Assembly: GCA_023411115.1 (NCBI GenBank)
Contig: JAEYPF010000013.1
Coordinates: 124,001 to 188,000, forward strand
Length of the DNA stretch: 64,000 bases
DNA from: Methanobacteriota archaeon
GTDB taxonomy: Archaea > Methanobacteriota > Methanobacteria > Methanobacteriales > Methanobacteriaceae
Reading direction: 5' to 3'
Part shown: piece by piece, positions 1-8,972 of the stretch
Layout of the letters: each line of letters starts with the position of its first letter
Numbering within the stretch: position 1 is the first letter of the stretch
The notes under the pieces: model-generated
The model's input: only the letters and a program-made list of their open reading frames with translations
The model's database searches: none
What the model was told of the DNA's origin: nothing
Program-made: the position numbers and the translations under genes

Positions 1-371
1 CGTTCTAATAAATTTTCAAGGATATCAGCAACGCTTATTATCCCTACAAGAGTCATATCATCTTCAGATTTAATTACAGGAGCTTGAACAATATCTGCAT
101 CCATTATTTGCTTACCAACCTTGCTAATATCTACATCGGGTGTTGTGATAACCTTTGGGTGTTCCATGATCCCGCGGGCTTCAATATTTGACTTTGTTGC
201 GGAGATGCGCATCATGTCTCCACGAGTTATTGTCCCTTCTAAATGATTTCCAGAAACTACAGGGACACATCTAAAACTTTCATCTCTTAATATAGATCTG
301 ACCTTAGTCACACTCGTATCTACAGAAACTGTAACCGGATTCGGTGTCATAACATCTCCAACAATGTTCAA
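1..371 (-). CDS. CBS-domain protein, C-terminus cut by window edge
   Basis: The reading frame on the minus strand runs off the window start, so only about 123 residues are visible. They contain two CBS motifs: DVMTPNPVTVSVD near the N-terminus and a second unit ending LVGIISVADILENLL. CBS pairs usually bind adenosyl ligands and regulate a partner. I chose a TTG start at 371 because it overlaps the TGA of the upstream CBS gene (TTGA overlap) and has GGTGA a few bases upstream. An ATG at 350 is the alternative. It is probably cotranscribed with the neighbouring CBS gene; the ligand is unknown. Confidence 0.75.
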   Translation of the reverse strand, partial: MNIVGDVMTPNPVTVSVDTSVTKVRSILRDESFRCVPVVSGNHLEGTITRGDMMRISATKSNIEARGIMEHPKVITTPDVDISKVGKQIMDADIVQAPVIKSEDDMTLVGIISVADILENLLE

Positions 372-934
372 GTTAAATCACCTTCTAAATCTTCTTTACA
401 TTCTTCACAGACAAATTTTCCATCAATTTCATCTAAATAGTCCATGAAGTTTCCACATGTTTCACAAACTCCAGGTACTGGCTGATCTTCACTTTTATAG
501 CCAATTTGGTTTTCCATTCTTGCATTTTCAACAAGAATTTCAGTTAATTCTGGAGAAACTGTCATAATATCTTTTGCAGTTAATATGCCTTTAAGAATCC
601 CGTCTTTTACAACAGCTAATCGTCTTATGTTCATTTTTGACATGAATCGCGCAGCTTCGTTTAATTCTCTTCCGGGATCAATTTTTATGAGATTTCGGGT
701 CATTATTTCCTCAACAGTTATTGCACTGGCTTTAATGTCCTTTGCGACGACTTTGTTGATTATATCGCTTTCTGTAACTATTCCTTCTGGTTCCCCATTG
801 TCCTTTACTATCAAGCAACCTACATCATTTTGACTCATTAAAAAAGCAGCATCTGCAGCATTGTTTTTGGAGCTTACGGTGACTACATTTGAAGTCATTG
901 CATCATTTACTGTAACTTTTGTTTCTATTTCCAT
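368..934 (-). CDS. CBS-domain protein with C-terminal zinc-ribbon-like tail
   Basis: Two CBS motifs fill roughly residues 5-125 (VNDAMTSNVVTV, then VEEIMTRNLIKIDPG), each closing with a GIVTESDI or GILTAKDI type strand. The last 40 residues hold two CxxC pairs (CETCGNF and CEECKED) that resemble a small zinc ribbon. The family role is ligand-dependent regulation, but no target is known. The frame can extend to a GTG at 943, but AAGGTG lies six bases before the ATG at 934, so I prefer that. It lies 10 bp after queE and overlaps the next CBS gene, suggesting one operon. Confidence 0.8.
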   Translation of the reverse strand: MEIETKVTVNDAMTSNVVTVSSKNNAADAAFLMSQNDVGCLIVKDNGEPEGIVTESDIINKVVAKDIKASAITVEEIMTRNLIKIDPGRELNEAARFMSKMNIRRLAVVKDGILKGILTAKDIMTVSPELTEILVENARMENQIGYKSEDQPVPGVCETCGNFMDYLDEIDGKFVCEECKEDLEGDLT

Positions 935-944
935 TTTGTGCACC

Positions 945-1646
945 TTATCGTATTTTCAGAAGTTTATGAACTTGAGGTATTGTCAATACATCTAAATAGT
1001 TTCCCACCACTTCAGAAACTTCAAATAATTTTTTGCTATTTTTTATCCAGTAATCAAGTGGATCTGACGGTTGAATAACCACAGATAGCTTTGAAGCATC
1101 TGAAATTTCATCACATATCCTTGAAGCTATGGATTTTATTGTATCAACTTTTGTGGAGGGCAGTATAACTATCTTACAATATATATTTGTTTTCTTATCT
1201 ATTAATAGATTTAGTGATTTTAATTCATTTGTAAACAGATTATTCCAATTGGGAGTTGAACGATGCTCTGGCAATTTAATGTCCAAAGAAGCATATTTAA
1301 TTAACTCAGCTATTTTCTCCATTTCGCTTGGTAATGAACCATTAGTTTCAAGCAGGCAATCAAAATCATATTTTTCCAAAAATGATCTTATAAAATCAGC
1401 ATGCAATAATGGTTCTCCGCCTGTTAGAGAAACAGAATGAAAGTCAGGAGTTACCAGATCATTTATAGAATTAAAAAGTTCTTTTTCAGAAAAAAAGGGC
1501 CCAAGTGTTGAGTCTTGACTTTGTGGAGTATCACAGTACTCGCATCGAAGATTGCATCCAGAAAATCTTACAAAAACTTGTCTTCTTCCAATTAAGGTAC
1601 CTTCGCCCTGGATGCTTGAAAATATCTCATTTATGTGAGCTTTCAT
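945..1646 (-). CDS. queE: 7-carboxy-7-deazaguanine synthase
   Basis: Radical SAM enzyme of the 7-deazaguanine pathway, converting 6-carboxy-5,6,7,8-tetrahydropterin to 7-carboxy-7-deazaguanine; in archaea this feeds archaeosine in tRNA. The N-terminus carries the QueE signature FSSIQGEG followed by the cluster motif C31-x3-C35-x2-C38, and SLTGGEPLLH is the SAM-binding GGE motif. Its 233 residues are normal for the family. The ATG has GGTGA eight bases upstream. It lies about 30 bp after queD in the same direction, so the two pathway steps are probably cotranscribed. Confidence 0.93.
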   Translation of the reverse strand: MKAHINEIFSSIQGEGTLIGRRQVFVRFSGCNLRCEYCDTPQSQDSTLGPFFSEKELFNSINDLVTPDFHSVSLTGGEPLLHADFIRSFLEKYDFDCLLETNGSLPSEMEKIAELIKYASLDIKLPEHRSTPNWNNLFTNELKSLNLLIDKKTNIYCKIVILPSTKVDTIKSIASRICDEISDASKLSVVIQPSDPLDYWIKNSKKLFEVSEVVGNYLDVLTIPQVHKLLKIR

Positions 1647-1677
1647 TAATGGTCACCACATCAATTATGCAGTAAAT

Positions 1678-2160
1678 TTATCCTGTTTTCTGGAAATAAG
1701 CCCCTTGTCCAATGCCTTCGTTTACACAAATTTGGACGCTTGAGATACTATTATATGTGTCTTTTAGGTATTTAAATGTTTCTTCGGCAAAATATTCCGC
1801 CAGGTCTTCTGCAGAGGTTGATTTGAGCTCTAAAAGGCAACAATCTTCTAGAGGAAGTTTATACTCTTTCTGGCCAATTTTAAATTCTATCGATCGATCA
1901 TCTTTATGTGTAAATTCAATGACATCACTGTTACGCGGAATTAAAACCTTATGATCAAGCTTTGAGCAGATATTGCGGATAATACCCTTTGCTTTTTTAA
2001 AATCAACCACGAATCCAAACTCTCCACTTTTTTCTCCCTCTACTGTTAAATCGACGATGTAGGAGTGACCATGTATGCCTCCACATGATTCATGTAAAGG
2101 GATCATGTGTGCTGATGAGAACCTTAAGTTAGCGTGTATTCCGTTAATTACTATTTTCAT
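1678..2160 (-). CDS. queD: 6-carboxytetrahydropterin synthase (PTPS/QueD family)
   Basis: Member of the 6-pyruvoyltetrahydropterin synthase fold that makes 6-carboxytetrahydropterin from dihydroneopterin triphosphate. Visible residues are the zinc ligands His18 (FSSAH) and His30/His32 (HGHSY), with candidate catalytic Cys26 in ESCGGIHGH. Glu in the C-terminal VNEGIGQGAYF stretch fits the substrate-binding position of the family. Length is 160 residues. The start has GAGAGG upstream. Placement directly upstream of queE supports a deazaguanine role rather than an unrelated pterin role. Confidence 0.9.
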   Translation of the reverse strand: MKIVINGIHANLRFSSAHMIPLHESCGGIHGHSYIVDLTVEGEKSGEFGFVVDFKKAKGIIRNICSKLDHKVLIPRNSDVIEFTHKDDRSIEFKIGQKEYKLPLEDCCLLELKSTSAEDLAEYFAEETFKYLKDTYNSISSVQICVNEGIGQGAYFQKTG

Positions 2161-2317
2161 TTTATTCCTCTCATAAATACTGTAAATTTAATAATACTAA
2201 TTATATATGATTTATTTGGATAAATATCTTCTACTAAATCTAATTATGTTGTTTAAAAATATTAAATGTATTTAATATCATATTTTGAAGACTGGAAATG
2301 TTAACATATGAAAATTT

Positions 2318-2902
2318 TTAAAAAACTTTAGTTTTTGTGATATCTTCTTCAATAGATTCTATTTCATTAATATAATTTTTGGATATTTTATCAATTATCT
2401 CATTTATCTTTGGATCATCCAGATTTTTTAGACATTCCATTAGTCCTATTGTCTCTACATCATCAGGAGTACCTTTATCTGTAATATTAATGCCGAAATG
2501 TATTTTCATGCTGCTGTTGGAGCATGTTGCTATTGAAACACTTAGTTTTTTACCTTCAAAATACAGATCATCGCCATCACGGCTTGTATTAATACCAAAT
2601 TCACCTAAAATATCCTTAACTATCATTACAAGCAATCTTTGCCTGTGGTAACAGGTTTTTATATCTGCTGGCTGGCGATCAAAATGTTCTATTATAAAAT
2701 GCACCATCTTATCAGCTTTTATTTCAAGACCAACATCTTCATAATCTATGAGTTCATCTGGTTTAATATCCATGGGACCTATCCATGTTATAATGCTTGA
2801 TCCTTTTACATTCAGCTCTTTAAATGCCCAAAATGGCTCAATTGGACTTCCATCATAGAGTAGGGTCTCTTCTAATTTTTTATATTTCATGTTTTCACTC
2901 AT
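2318..2902 (-). CDS. DUF366 family protein
   Basis: About 194 residues matching the archaeal DUF366 family by overall pattern: an N-terminal LLYDGSPIEPFWAF stretch, the central KTCYHRQRLLVMIVKDIL segment and a SVSIATCSNSSMKIHFGINI strand. No biochemical function is established. There is no signal peptide or membrane segment, so it is probably cytoplasmic. An ATG at 2890 has GAGTGA just upstream and may be the true start. It lies upstream of queD and queE on the same strand with a gap of about 157 bp; a deazaguanine link is only an inference from position. Confidence 0.75.
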   Translation of the reverse strand: MSENMKYKKLEETLLYDGSPIEPFWAFKELNVKGSSIITWIGPMDIKPDELIDYEDVGLEIKADKMVHFIIEHFDRQPADIKTCYHRQRLLVMIVKDILGEFGINTSRDGDDLYFEGKKLSVSIATCSNSSMKIHFGINITDKGTPDDVETIGLMECLKNLDDPKINEIIDKISKNYINEIESIEEDITKTKVF

Positions 2903-2917
2903 ATAGGTCTATACTAA

Positions 2918-3292
2918 TTAAACAACAAGTTCCTTATAACCTGTTTCGGGATCAAATACTCTTTTAATGCTTTTATTTAATTTTAAAATGCATATCTCGG
3001 CAGTGGTATTTATTATGCAGCCACTGCGCAAATGTCCCCCTATTACATGTCCTTCTGTGTCTGAAATAGCAATATGTACGTGAATCCCATCCGATGAAAG
3101 GGTACCTTCAGCTGATACAATCTCGAAGGGTCCTTCAAATGTTTTAACATTACCATTTGCCATTCTTAAGGTAGCTGAATTTAAACTACCCACAATACAA
3201 ATAATAACGCCTGATTTAATTTCTTTTTGCTTTAATAAGCTAATAATACCTTTTTTAAGGTCTTCATGGGGTTTTATTCTTGAGATTATCAT
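2918..3292 (-). CDS. PCC/PPC-domain (DUF296) protein
   Basis: A 124-residue single-domain protein with the PCC fold pattern: an N-terminal SRIKPHEDLKKGI helix, IVGSLNSATLRM, FEIVSAEGTLSSDG and the signature HVHIAISDTEGHVIGGHL. The His residues in HVHIA and GGHL are typical of the family, which forms trimers and may bind metal or nucleotides. Plant relatives bind AT-rich DNA, but the prokaryotic role is not established. Only 15 bp separate it from the DUF366 gene downstream, so they are probably cotranscribed. Confidence 0.82.
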   Translation of the reverse strand: MIISRIKPHEDLKKGIISLLKQKEIKSGVIICIVGSLNSATLRMANGNVKTFEGPFEIVSAEGTLSSDGIHVHIAISDTEGHVIGGHLRSGCIINTTAEICILKLNKSIKRVFDPETGYKELVV

Positions 3293-3401
3293 TTTGAATA
3301 AATTTTAATTTATGTATACACATTCTAAAGAGTTTATAGTATACTATATATTATCATTTAAATAATAAATACTTAAATTTAAATCAAAAGGGGGTTATAA
3401 C

Positions 3402-3935
3402 ATAAAAAAGGAGATAATAAGCGTTATTACTATTCTATTTTTTGTAAGTATAGTTTCTGGATGTACTTATACAACAAATCAAACCAGTAACAAAACCTAT
3501 GATGCGAAGGGCATTTCTTTTAACTATCCTTCTTCATGGGAAATTGTAAATGTTACACAGTATGGGCTCCTTGTTGTGGTAGATCCAAAATCAAATAATG
3601 AAACAAGAGTTTTCATCAATAAACATCAGGTTACGCCCAATGAAACGTTGAATGATATAGCAAATCAGGTGGAGAGCATTGAATCAAAAAGATTGGGTTT
3701 TGTAGCAGTTTCCAGGGAGAATATAACAATAGATGGATTATCAGCAATTAAAATAACACATAAAGATAGCATAAATGAAAGAACAAATAAAATAGAAAGT
3801 CAAAGAACGGAATTTGCAGTTGTCTTTATGAAAGGTGGAACCTGGTATGAAATACAATACACAGCCCCACCAGGTGAGCTTAATAAGAATATTGCAAACT
3901 TTAACATGATACTGGATAGTTTTAAAGTAAAATAA
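3402..3935 (+). CDS. PsbP-like lipoprotein with apparent ATA start
   Basis: An open frame of 177 residues begins at an ATA codon preceded by GGGGG at 3390-3394. The N-terminus is a clear lipoprotein signal (two Lys, a hydrophobic stretch, then lipobox SIVSGC with Cys at residue 21). The mature part starts with ISFNYPSSWE, typical of methanogen PsbP-like surface proteins. No ATG, GTG or TTG occurs in frame between the upstream stop and GTG at 3576, and that GTG would remove the signal and the first strands. Either AUA is used as start, the gene is impaired by a G-to-A change, or there is a sequencing error. Confidence 0.7.
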   Translation: MKKEIISVITILFFVSIVSGCTYTTNQTSNKTYDAKGISFNYPSSWEIVNVTQYGLLVVVDPKSNNETRVFINKHQVTPNETLNDIANQVESIESKRLGFVAVSRENITIDGLSAIKITHKDSINERTNKIESQRTEFAVVFMKGGTWYEIQYTAPPGELNKNIANFNMILDSFKVK

Positions 3936-4321
3936 TCTTATTTTATTTTCTTTATCTTTAAAAATTTATTTTAGTGTAAATAAACATGATATTTATGTTC
4001 TTTGGGTTGAGTCGGAGTTGGGTTCAGTTTTTTATTTTACTTTGCATCTAATGAGTGATTTTTCCATAATTAAAGATATTTTGGCTAAAATTAGTCTAGT
4101 TTGGAGTAGTAAATTAAAACTTTCTTTAAAATAATATATTTTTCTTTTAAAGCCAATTTGAATATTTAAAAATTTTATTGAATAACTTTTTATCTGTTGT
4201 TTAAGTATAACTTGATTTTATGGATATTGGTATCTTTTAAGTTCAAATCCAAGTATTTTAAATTTTAATTTTACACAAATTCAAATAGTAGAGTTTATTT
4301 TAATATTATTGGTGAATGGTT
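3936..4321. other. Intergenic stretch without recognisable gene
   Basis: A 386-bp AT-rich gap. The first 40 bases after the lipoprotein stop are T-rich and could terminate transcription. The final bases carry the GGTGA ribosome-binding site of the next gene. No conserved ORF, repeat or RNA was recognised. Confidence 0.5.
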
Positions 4322-4507
4322 ATGGATAAACGGAATATTTGGAGTATAATTGCTGTAGTGGTACTTTTAGTTGTTGTATACACTGTAGATTCCTTATTTT
4401 TTAGGGGTGAATTTTGGCTAAGGTTAATTGCTAATATAGCAATTGTTGCAGTGTTTTTTGTTTTCATCTATAAATATGTAGGATTAGAAAAAGTTAGAAA
4501 AATTTAA
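4322..4507 (+). CDS. Small membrane protein
   Basis: A 61-residue protein with two predicted membrane segments, SIIAVVVLLVVVYTVDSLFF and LIANIAIVAVFFVFIYKYV, separated by a short charged turn (RGEFW). No family was recognised. The upstream ATG at 4316 directly abuts GGTGA (4311-4315), while the ATG at 4322 sits six bases after it, so the second start is preferred. It stands alone between larger gaps. Function unknown. Confidence 0.6.
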   Translation: MDKRNIWSIIAVVVLLVVVYTVDSLFFRGEFWLRLIANIAIVAVFFVFIYKYVGLEKVRKI

Positions 4508-4687
4508 TTATATTTCATTATACCACATTCTCATTTTTCCACTGTTTCTTCATTTTTTTTATTATTTAAGTTCTCATTGATTTTAGAAAAAATGTATTAT
4601 TTTTTAGTGAAAAATAACTTTATTCTGTGGTATGTGCAATGATTAGTGGCGTAGCACATATATAGTATCTAGTGATTAAATAAATTT

Positions 4688-5698
4688 ATGAGAGCCAGAA
4701 CAAGAGATTTTGTATATACAAAAGATGATTTATTCTTTGCCACTACTTCTTATCTGCATCCAGAAGATAGAATTCTGTCATTTTTGAGATATATTCCTGA
4801 TATTAATGGTGATCGTTCTAAAAATGGTCGAAGATATTCTAAAGTAGATTCTAAACAGGCTTATGAGTTTATAGGTTCTACTTATCCAGAATATCTTTTT
4901 GGAAAAGAAAAACTTAAGATGATGGGTGTTCCTAGAAATAAGGTTGAAAAAATATTAAAACCTGAGGAGCGTTTAAAAGAGATATTAGAATCTAATAATA
5001 ATGATGAACTGCTTAGAAAAGTCGTGAAGCTGGCTAATATTTTCCATGATTATGCGGATATTCCTTATTCAAAAATGGGGATTTCTGGTTCAATTTTACC
5101 TGGTTTATATGATCCAGATATTTCAGATATAGATTTCGTAATTTATGGGCTTAAAAATCACAGGAAAGCAATGGATACCTTTGGAGAAATTAAAGACAAG
5201 AGCAATTTAAAAAGTATAAGTGATGATTTTTGGGTGAAGTTATATCAAAAAAGAATAAAAGATGAATCTTTAAGTTATGAAGAATTTCAGTGGTATGAGA
5301 AGCGTAAAAATAATAGAGGAGTAATTGAAGGTACTCTTTTTGATATTCTTTCTACCCGTGACTGGGATGAAATAAAAGGAAAATATGGTGATGAAAAATA
5401 CGAGTCTTTAGGTACGGCAATGATAGAATGTACCGTATCTAATGCAATTGCATCATTTGATAATCCTGCAGTCTATAAAGTGGAGGATGTTAATATTTTA
5501 GAAGGTTCAGATGTTGATATAACTGAAATTGCTTCATTTACTCATACCTATTCTGGCCAGGCAAAGGAAGGGGAGGAAATAGTTGCAAAAGGTAAATTAG
5601 AGAAAGTTACTGATAAAAATGTTAGGTACAGGCTTGTTGTTGGTACAACAAGGGAATCAATAGGTGAATATATTAAACTGAAGAATTTAACTAAATGA
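4688..5698 (+). CDS. Predicted nucleotidyltransferase (COG2413-like)
   Basis: A 336-residue protein with a nucleotidyltransferase core at residues 130-155: GISGSILPG carries the GS motif (G134-S135), followed by the metal-binding pair D147-x-D149 in SDIDFVIYG. It resembles the archaeal COG2413 predicted nucleotidyltransferases. The C-terminal 80 residues (DITEIASFTHTYSG onward) look like a beta-rich domain. The substrate is unknown. It is probably a monocistronic cytoplasmic enzyme, with its neighbours more than 150 bp away. Confidence 0.72.
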   Translation: MRARTRDFVYTKDDLFFATTSYLHPEDRILSFLRYIPDINGDRSKNGRRYSKVDSKQAYEFIGSTYPEYLFGKEKLKMMGVPRNKVEKILKPEERLKEILESNNNDELLRKVVKLANIFHDYADIPYSKMGISGSILPGLYDPDISDIDFVIYGLKNHRKAMDTFGEIKDKSNLKSISDDFWVKLYQKRIKDESLSYEEFQWYEKRKNNRGVIEGTLFDILSTRDWDEIKGKYGDEKYESLGTAMIECTVSNAIASFDNPAVYKVEDVNILEGSDVDITEIASFTHTYSGQAKEGEEIVAKGKLEKVTDKNVRYRLVVGTTRESIGEYIKLKNLTK

Positions 5699-5852
5699 AA
5701 AGTTGACAATTTAAAGCGTTAAATATCTTAATTTTGACCGAAGAACTAACGTATAACAATTGATATATTATGGTAGATTGATAACTTAAAAGTAATTTGA
5801 ATAAATCAATGAATATTTATAAATAACTTTTATCTTTTTAAGGAGGCGTTTA

Positions 5853-7142
5853 ATGAAAGATATTTACAATATAGGGCTCATTGGTTTTGGGACAATAGGG
5901 GCAGGAGTTGTAGAAACCTTTAACCAGAATTTAGAGCTTATGGAGAAAAAAATTGATGCAAAAATAAACCTTAAGAAAGTGGTTGATCTGGACATTGAAA
6001 CAGATAGGGGCGTTAAAGTAGATAAAAACATTTTATCTACTGATGTCAATGATATTTTAGAAGATCCAGAAATAGATATAGTAATAGAACTTATCGGGGG
6101 CTATGAGCCTGCAAAAACTTTTATTTTAAAAGCTATGGGCAATGGTAAGCATGTAGTCACTGCAAATAAAGCATTACTTGCAAAACACTGGGAAGAAATC
6201 TTAAAAACTGCAAATGATAATAATGTTCGAATTTGCTTTGAAGCCAGTGTCGGCGGCGGTATTCCTCTACTTGAACCATTAAATGAAAGCCTTGCAGCCA
6301 ATCATATTAAGTCTATTTATGGTATAATAAACGGAACTGCAAACTACATTTTAACTAAAATGACTGACGATGGCCTTGATTTTGAAGATGTATTACGTGA
6401 AGCTCAGGAAAAAGGATATGCGGAGCAAGATCCTACCTTTGATATTGAAGGGCATGATACGGCCCAGAAATTAATTATACTCACTATTTTGGGCTTTGGA
6501 GTTTATATTGAACAGGATAAATTCCATGTTGAAGGAATAAGTAAAATTAGACAGGAAGACATTGAATTCATCAAAAATGAACTGGGCTATGCTATAAAGC
6601 TCCTTGCAATTGCAAGAATTGATAGGGGAGAGCTTGAAGTAAGGGTTCATCCGACTTTAATATCTCAAAATCATCTTCTCGCATCTGTAAATGATGTTTT
6701 TAATGGAGTATATCTGGTTGGAGATATTGTTGGCCCTGTAATGATGTATGGTCAGGGTGCCGGAAGGATGCCTACAGCGAGTGCTGTTGTTGGGGATTGT
6801 ATTGATATCATGGAAAACATGGAAAGACATAATATATACGGCCCTGAAGATACAGAAGTTAAAGAAATAAAGGATATCAATGACATATGTTCCAAATACT
6901 ACCTGCGACTTACAGTAATTGATAAGCCAGGAGTTTTACATACTGTGTCAGGCATATTAAGTAATTATGATATTAGCTTAGAATCTGTAAACCAGAGAAA
7001 GAAAAACGAAGGCCAGGAAATTCCGATTTTTATGGTAACACATGAGGCACTTGAGAAAAATATCAGAAAAGCTGTAGAGGAAATTGATAAACTCAATTTA
7101 GTGAAACAGGACACGCTTTTTATCAGAGTGCTGGAAGATTGA
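5853..7142 (+). CDS. hom: Homoserine dehydrogenase with C-terminal ACT domain
   Basis: Reduces aspartate semialdehyde to homoserine for threonine and methionine synthesis. Residues 11-16 (GFGTIG) form the Rossmann dinucleotide loop; TANKALLAK, GIINGTANYIL and GYAEQDPTFDIEGHDTAQKL are family signatures around the substrate and catalytic Lys/Asp region. An ACT domain (about residues 350-429, LRLTVIDKPGVLHTVSGIL) suggests feedback regulation by an amino acid. Length 429 residues matches the ACT-bearing form. AAGGAGGCG precedes the ATG. It appears to be a single-gene unit. Confidence 0.95.
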   Translation: MKDIYNIGLIGFGTIGAGVVETFNQNLELMEKKIDAKINLKKVVDLDIETDRGVKVDKNILSTDVNDILEDPEIDIVIELIGGYEPAKTFILKAMGNGKHVVTANKALLAKHWEEILKTANDNNVRICFEASVGGGIPLLEPLNESLAANHIKSIYGIINGTANYILTKMTDDGLDFEDVLREAQEKGYAEQDPTFDIEGHDTAQKLIILTILGFGVYIEQDKFHVEGISKIRQEDIEFIKNELGYAIKLLAIARIDRGELEVRVHPTLISQNHLLASVNDVFNGVYLVGDIVGPVMMYGQGAGRMPTASAVVGDCIDIMENMERHNIYGPEDTEVKEIKDINDICSKYYLRLTVIDKPGVLHTVSGILSNYDISLESVNQRKKNEGQEIPIFMVTHEALEKNIRKAVEEIDKLNLVKQDTLFIRVLED

Positions 7143-7391
7143 AAATACTAATTTCAATCTCTTCAATTCTTTTTGAATTAACTGTTATTTCTTCTGTTTT
7201 TATAAATAAACTCTTTATAGATCTAATTTACTAATTTAATCTAATATTAATTTATATTATTTTTTTTAGGATTTATACTACTTCACTTGCAGGATTTTAA
7301 TATTATTTCGGCTATTTTTAAGTAATTGCGTTAGAGCATAAATGATAAAATGATAAAAATATAAGAAACATGAACATCATATGATAGAATC

Positions 7392-7661
7392 ATGTTGGAA
7401 TTTGTAGGCTCGTTTGGGGAAAAAGGACTTGAACTCAATTTTGCAGACATGGTTTCGCCTAAAGAATGGAAAGATGAGATTGAAGCTAAATTGGCAACCT
7501 ATAAAGAAGAAGCACATGTTGAAGATAGGGGAAGATTGAATTTATTCATAGTTGTAAAACTAGATCCTTCAGATGATGAAGTAGATGATGTAAGATATAT
7601 ATCCCGACATATTAACCAATTTACAGATTTTTATCTTGAAATTATAAGGGATATTAAATAA
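7392..7661 (+). CDS. Conserved-looking hypothetical protein
   Basis: An acidic 89-residue protein starting MLEFVGSFGEKGLEL, with alternating charged and hydrophobic residues that suggest a small soluble alpha/beta fold. There is no signal, membrane segment or metal motif. I do not recognise the family. Composition and codon use resemble the neighbours, supporting a real gene. It lies about 150 bp upstream of the Cas4-like gene, with no clear operon link. Confidence 0.55.
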   Translation: MLEFVGSFGEKGLELNFADMVSPKEWKDEIEAKLATYKEEAHVEDRGRLNLFIVVKLDPSDDEVDDVRYISRHINQFTDFYLEIIRDIK

Positions 7662-7814
7662 ATTCTTCCTCAATCAGCATTTTTTAACCAATGTTGATTT
7701 TTAATATATTAGTTCAAAAATTGTTTTTAAACTATCTATTTATATGAGTTTTATAAAAATAGATATGAATTTAATATTATGGTAGTTTTAAATAAATCAT
7801 ATTTGGTGCCGTAG

Positions 7815-8624
7815 ATGATTAGGGTTTCTTCAATCTCAGAGTTCATATACTGCCCTGCGAAAATGTATTTAAATCATACTCAAAAGATTGAAGTTCAAAC
7901 ACAGGAAATATCGCGGGGGAAATTCGTACATGAAATCAGGAGAGGTTTTGAAGAACTTACAAAGCAAAATATATGGCGCATAAAAGAAAATATAGAATTA
8001 GAAGATATTTTTGGAATTTTATTTGATGAAGTACATCTGTTCATTGAAAACACCGCGAAAAGGTATTCCCATAAATACGGAATGGATTATTCAACTTTAA
8101 AAGAATTATGTGAGGATTTAGAAGATGATTTAAAGTTGGAATCCCAATTCATGGCTTTAAAAATTAAAAAAATCCTGAATATGACCAAAAAGAGAAGTAA
8201 TGAACTTGCAGAAATGTTTTTTCCGCAATCCCTTTTAGAATTTTCATTGCAAAATGAAGAGCTTAATTTGAGCGGTAAAGTAGATAAAATAGAGATAATT
8301 AATGGAATTTACTATCCAATTGAAACTAAAACAGGAATTCCTCCAGGTAATGGAGTATGGCTATCTGACGCCTTACAAATTGCCGCTTATGCTGTTTTAA
8401 TAGATTATGAACTAAATAAGGAAGTTCTTGTTGGATTTATTAATTATACTAAAATAGGCGAAAGAAGACCTGTTGTAGTAAACTCAATTTTGTATAACAA
8501 ACTCTTTGGTGTGCTTGATTCAATGAACATGATGCTTGAAAAGCATGAAATTCCAGAATTCAGATTAAACAAGAATAAATGTGAAAAATGTGAATATATG
8601 GGAATTTGCGAGTATTATGGTTAA
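7815..8624 (+). CDS. Solitary Cas4-like RecB-family nuclease
   Basis: Carries the Cas4 layout: Cys13 near the N-terminus (IYCPAKMYL), conserved His39 (RGKFVHE), the PD-(D/E)xK core with Asp157 (GKVDKIE), Glu170 and Lys172 (YPIETKTG), and the C-terminal trio Cys256, Cys259, Cys265 (CEKCEYMGIC). The four Cys would bind a 4Fe-4S cluster. Family members are 5'-to-3' DNA exonucleases that trim CRISPR prespacers. At 269 residues it is longer than minimal Cas4. No cas gene or repeat array is in this window, so its role may be general DNA repair. Confidence 0.8.
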   Translation: MIRVSSISEFIYCPAKMYLNHTQKIEVQTQEISRGKFVHEIRRGFEELTKQNIWRIKENIELEDIFGILFDEVHLFIENTAKRYSHKYGMDYSTLKELCEDLEDDLKLESQFMALKIKKILNMTKKRSNELAEMFFPQSLLEFSLQNEELNLSGKVDKIEIINGIYYPIETKTGIPPGNGVWLSDALQIAAYAVLIDYELNKEVLVGFINYTKIGERRPVVVNSILYNKLFGVLDSMNMMLEKHEIPEFRLNKNKCEKCEYMGICEYYG

Positions 8625-8639
8625 AAGATCAAAATATGA

Positions 8640-8960
8640 TCAGGATCTTATCATTGTCAGAACCATTTTGTACTTTTCAAGCGCTTTAAGTGCATGAGGC
8701 TCATTTGCAGGCATTATGATCATTTCACCTGCTTCAAGAACATTTTTATTGCCTGATATTGTTATTTCGGCTTTGCCGTCTATAATCTGAACCATGGCAT
8801 CAAAAGGGGCTGTATGTTCACTTAGGCCTTCTCCTTTATCGAAGGCGAATATAGTTACTGTTCCGGTTTCTTTTCTTATAATTTCACGGCTTACTACAGA
8901 GCCACTCTGATATTCTATTAAATCCGCAGTTTTTAACACTTTTCCTTTAATATCTTCCAT
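8640..8960 (-). CDS. Cupin-domain protein
   Basis: A 106-residue single cupin barrel. Motif 1 is degenerate (EGLSEHTAPFDAMVQIIDG) and motif 2 reads AGEMIIMPANEPHAL; two His remain as possible metal ligands. Small cupins of this kind often act as sensors or isomerases, but no substrate can be assigned. GGAGGAATG precedes the start. It lies downstream of the ferredoxin and zinc-ribbon genes with a hairpin between, so it may be separately transcribed. Confidence 0.8.
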   Translation of the reverse strand: MEDIKGKVLKTADLIEYQSGSVVSREIIRKETGTVTIFAFDKGEGLSEHTAPFDAMVQIIDGKAEITISGNKNVLEAGEMIIMPANEPHALKALEKYKMVLTMIRS

Positions 8961-8972
8961 TTTTTCATTCCT

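Noticed and set aside
3576..3935. GTG start giving a 119-residue cytoplasmic protein
   Set aside because: It would cut off the clear lipoprotein signal and the first strands of the domain that are in the same open frame.
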